Shown in pieces: positions 63,093 through 64,000 of a DNA stretch of 64,000 nt. The stretch covers positions 4,803,001 through 4,867,000 of the forward strand of contig NZ_CP150207.1 in assembly GCF_037969765.1 (NCBI RefSeq), written 5' to 3'. The stretch comes from Paenibacillus sp. FSL W8-0186 (GTDB lineage: Bacteria > Bacillota > Bacilli > Paenibacillales > Paenibacillaceae). Position 1 is the stretch's first letter; each line of letters opens with the position of its first letter. The notes under the pieces are model-generated. The model was not told the DNA's origin and searched no databases. It saw only the letters and a program-made list of their open reading frames with translations. The translations under genes and the position numbers were made by a program.

Positions 63093-64000
63093 TTATACCA
63101 GCTCCGCCTCGACAACCGACACGATTTGCGAAACAAGCTGCTCGAGCTCCGCTTTGTCGGGACCCTCTGCCATAACGCGGATCAATGACTCTGTTCCCGA
63201 AGGCCGGACTAACACTCGTCCATTATCGGACAAATGGCTCTCAACTGCAGCAACGGCTTTGCCGATCGCCTCGTTGCCCTCGTATTTGCTCTTATCCTGT
63301 ACCCGAACGTTAACCAGGACTTGAGGATACTGCTTCATGACCTGTCTGAGCTCACTAAGGGATTTACCGGAAGCAACCAGGGTATCGACCAGTTGAATCG
63401 CGGTCAGAATGCCATCCCCTGTAGTGCTGTAATCAAGGAAAATCACGTGGCCGGATTGCTCTCCGCCCAGCTTATACCCCCCGCGGCGCATTTCCGCCAT
63501 GACATAACGGTCACCGACCGCGGTCTGAGCCGTATTCAATCCCAGCTTCTTGGCTGCTTTATAGAAGCCGAAGTTGCTCATTACTGTAGTCACGACTGTG
63601 TTGTCCTTCAATTTGCCGGCCCGGTTCATGGCATCGCCGCAAATGCACAGAATATAGTCGCCATCCACTTCTTCTCCGTTTCCGTCAATCGCGATCAACC
63701 GGTCCGCATCGCCGTCGAAGGCAAGGCCAAGATCTGCGCCCAGGCGCACAACCTCTTTCTTCAACTCCTCTGGATGCGTAGACCCACACTGCTCATTGAT
63801 GTTAAGTCCATTAGGCTCCGCCCCGATCGTGTGCACCTCTGCGCCCAAATCCTTGAACAAACGCGGCGCAAGCTCGTAGGCGGCCCCGTTCGCGCAATCC
63901 AGCACGACCTTAAGGCCTTTGAAAGAAGAAGAAATTGTCGTTTTCAAAAACTCCAAATACTTCAGTTTAGAGTCCGTATCTATCGTTACGCTGCCGAGAT
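63093..64000 (-). CDS. glmM: Phosphoglucosamine mutase (5' part outside window)
   Basis: The gene runs off the right edge; the visible 302 residues are the C-terminal two thirds. The enzyme interconverts glucosamine-6-phosphate and glucosamine-1-phosphate for UDP-GlcNAc synthesis. Visible landmarks are the metal loop AFDGDADR, the sugar-binding GGEQSGH and the phosphate-binding RPSGTESLIRVM. The active-site Ser loop lies outside the window. The next gene on the strand is glmS, which makes its substrate. Confidence 0.97.
   Translation of the reverse strand, partial: LGSVTIDTDSKLKYLEFLKTTISSSFKGLKVVLDCANGAAYELAPRLFKDLGAEVHTIGAEPNGLNINEQCGSTHPEELKKEVVRLGADLGLAFDGDADRLIAIDGNGEEVDGDYILCICGDAMNRAGKLKDNTVVTTVMSNFGFYKAAKKLGLNTAQTAVGDRYVMAEMRRGGYKLGGEQSGHVIFLDYSTTGDGILTAIQLVDTLVASGKSLSELRQVMKQYPQVLVNVRVQDKSKYEGNEAIGKAVAAVESHLSDNGRVLVRPSGTESLIRVMAEGPDKAELEQLVSQIVSVVEAELV

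Overview
The window reads as a chromosomal segment of a Paenibacillus-like member of the Paenibacillaceae. The evidence is YesM/YesN two-component pairs, LplA/B/C- and YesO/P/Q-type sugar ABC transporters, a large SLH-anchored glycanase, and a glmM-glmS pair with a glmS ribozyme leader. Shine-Dalgarno sequences are strong and TTG/GTG starts are common. Most genes lie on the minus strand.

Left edge (1-3.1 kb): a partial C39-peptidase ABC exporter of the bacteriocin type, preceded by a GAF-LuxR regulator. Pectin locus (3.2-12.7 kb): a rhamnogalacturonan I uptake and degradation operon in the order yesM, yesN, yesO, yesP, yesQ, SGNH acetylesterase, GH105 hydrolase and a small ASRT-family protein, with CcpA (cre-like) sites before yesM and yesO. 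Middle (12.8-20.1 kb): assorted genes, namely an NTF2-like protein, an azoreductase, an SDR, a lipoprotein, a secreted metalloprotease and an MFS pump with its TetR regulator. A 600-bp repeat-rich intergenic stretch lies among them.

Beta-glucan locus (20.2-37.6 kb): an S-layer-anchored GH16 enzyme, a membrane-tethered solute-binding protein, a lipoprotein lichenase, an ABC importer, a YesM/YesN-type pair, a chemoreceptor and a secreted lichenase. Together these sense, approach, cut and import beta-1,3/1,4-glucans. After a YjbR-type gene comes a second sugar locus (38.3-48.3 kb): an AraC-type membrane sensor, two paralogous LplA-type binding proteins, LplB and LplC permeases, and two Gfo/Idh/MocA oxidoreductases.

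Lasso-type RiPP island (48.4-60.4 kb): an AT-rich block with the transcription order B1 (RRE), B2 (leader protease), C (cyclase), precursor, an unknown small membrane-anchored protein, two MauE-like membrane proteins, a thioredoxin-like CxxC protein, an ABC exporter, and a MacB-like ATPase plus FtsX-type permease. The precursor has the lasso leader pattern Y-x2-P-x-L-x3-G, but its predicted core is 60 residues with eight cysteines, far larger than usual lasso cores. The neighbouring MauE/MauD-like redox genes suggest a peptide that is both lactam-cyclised and multiply disulfide-bonded. This is the most unusual system in the window. An inverted repeat brackets the precursor gene, and a direct repeat lies upstream of the operon.

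Right edge (60.4-64 kb): housekeeping glmS, with promoter, glmS ribozyme and terminator, and the 3' part of glmM.
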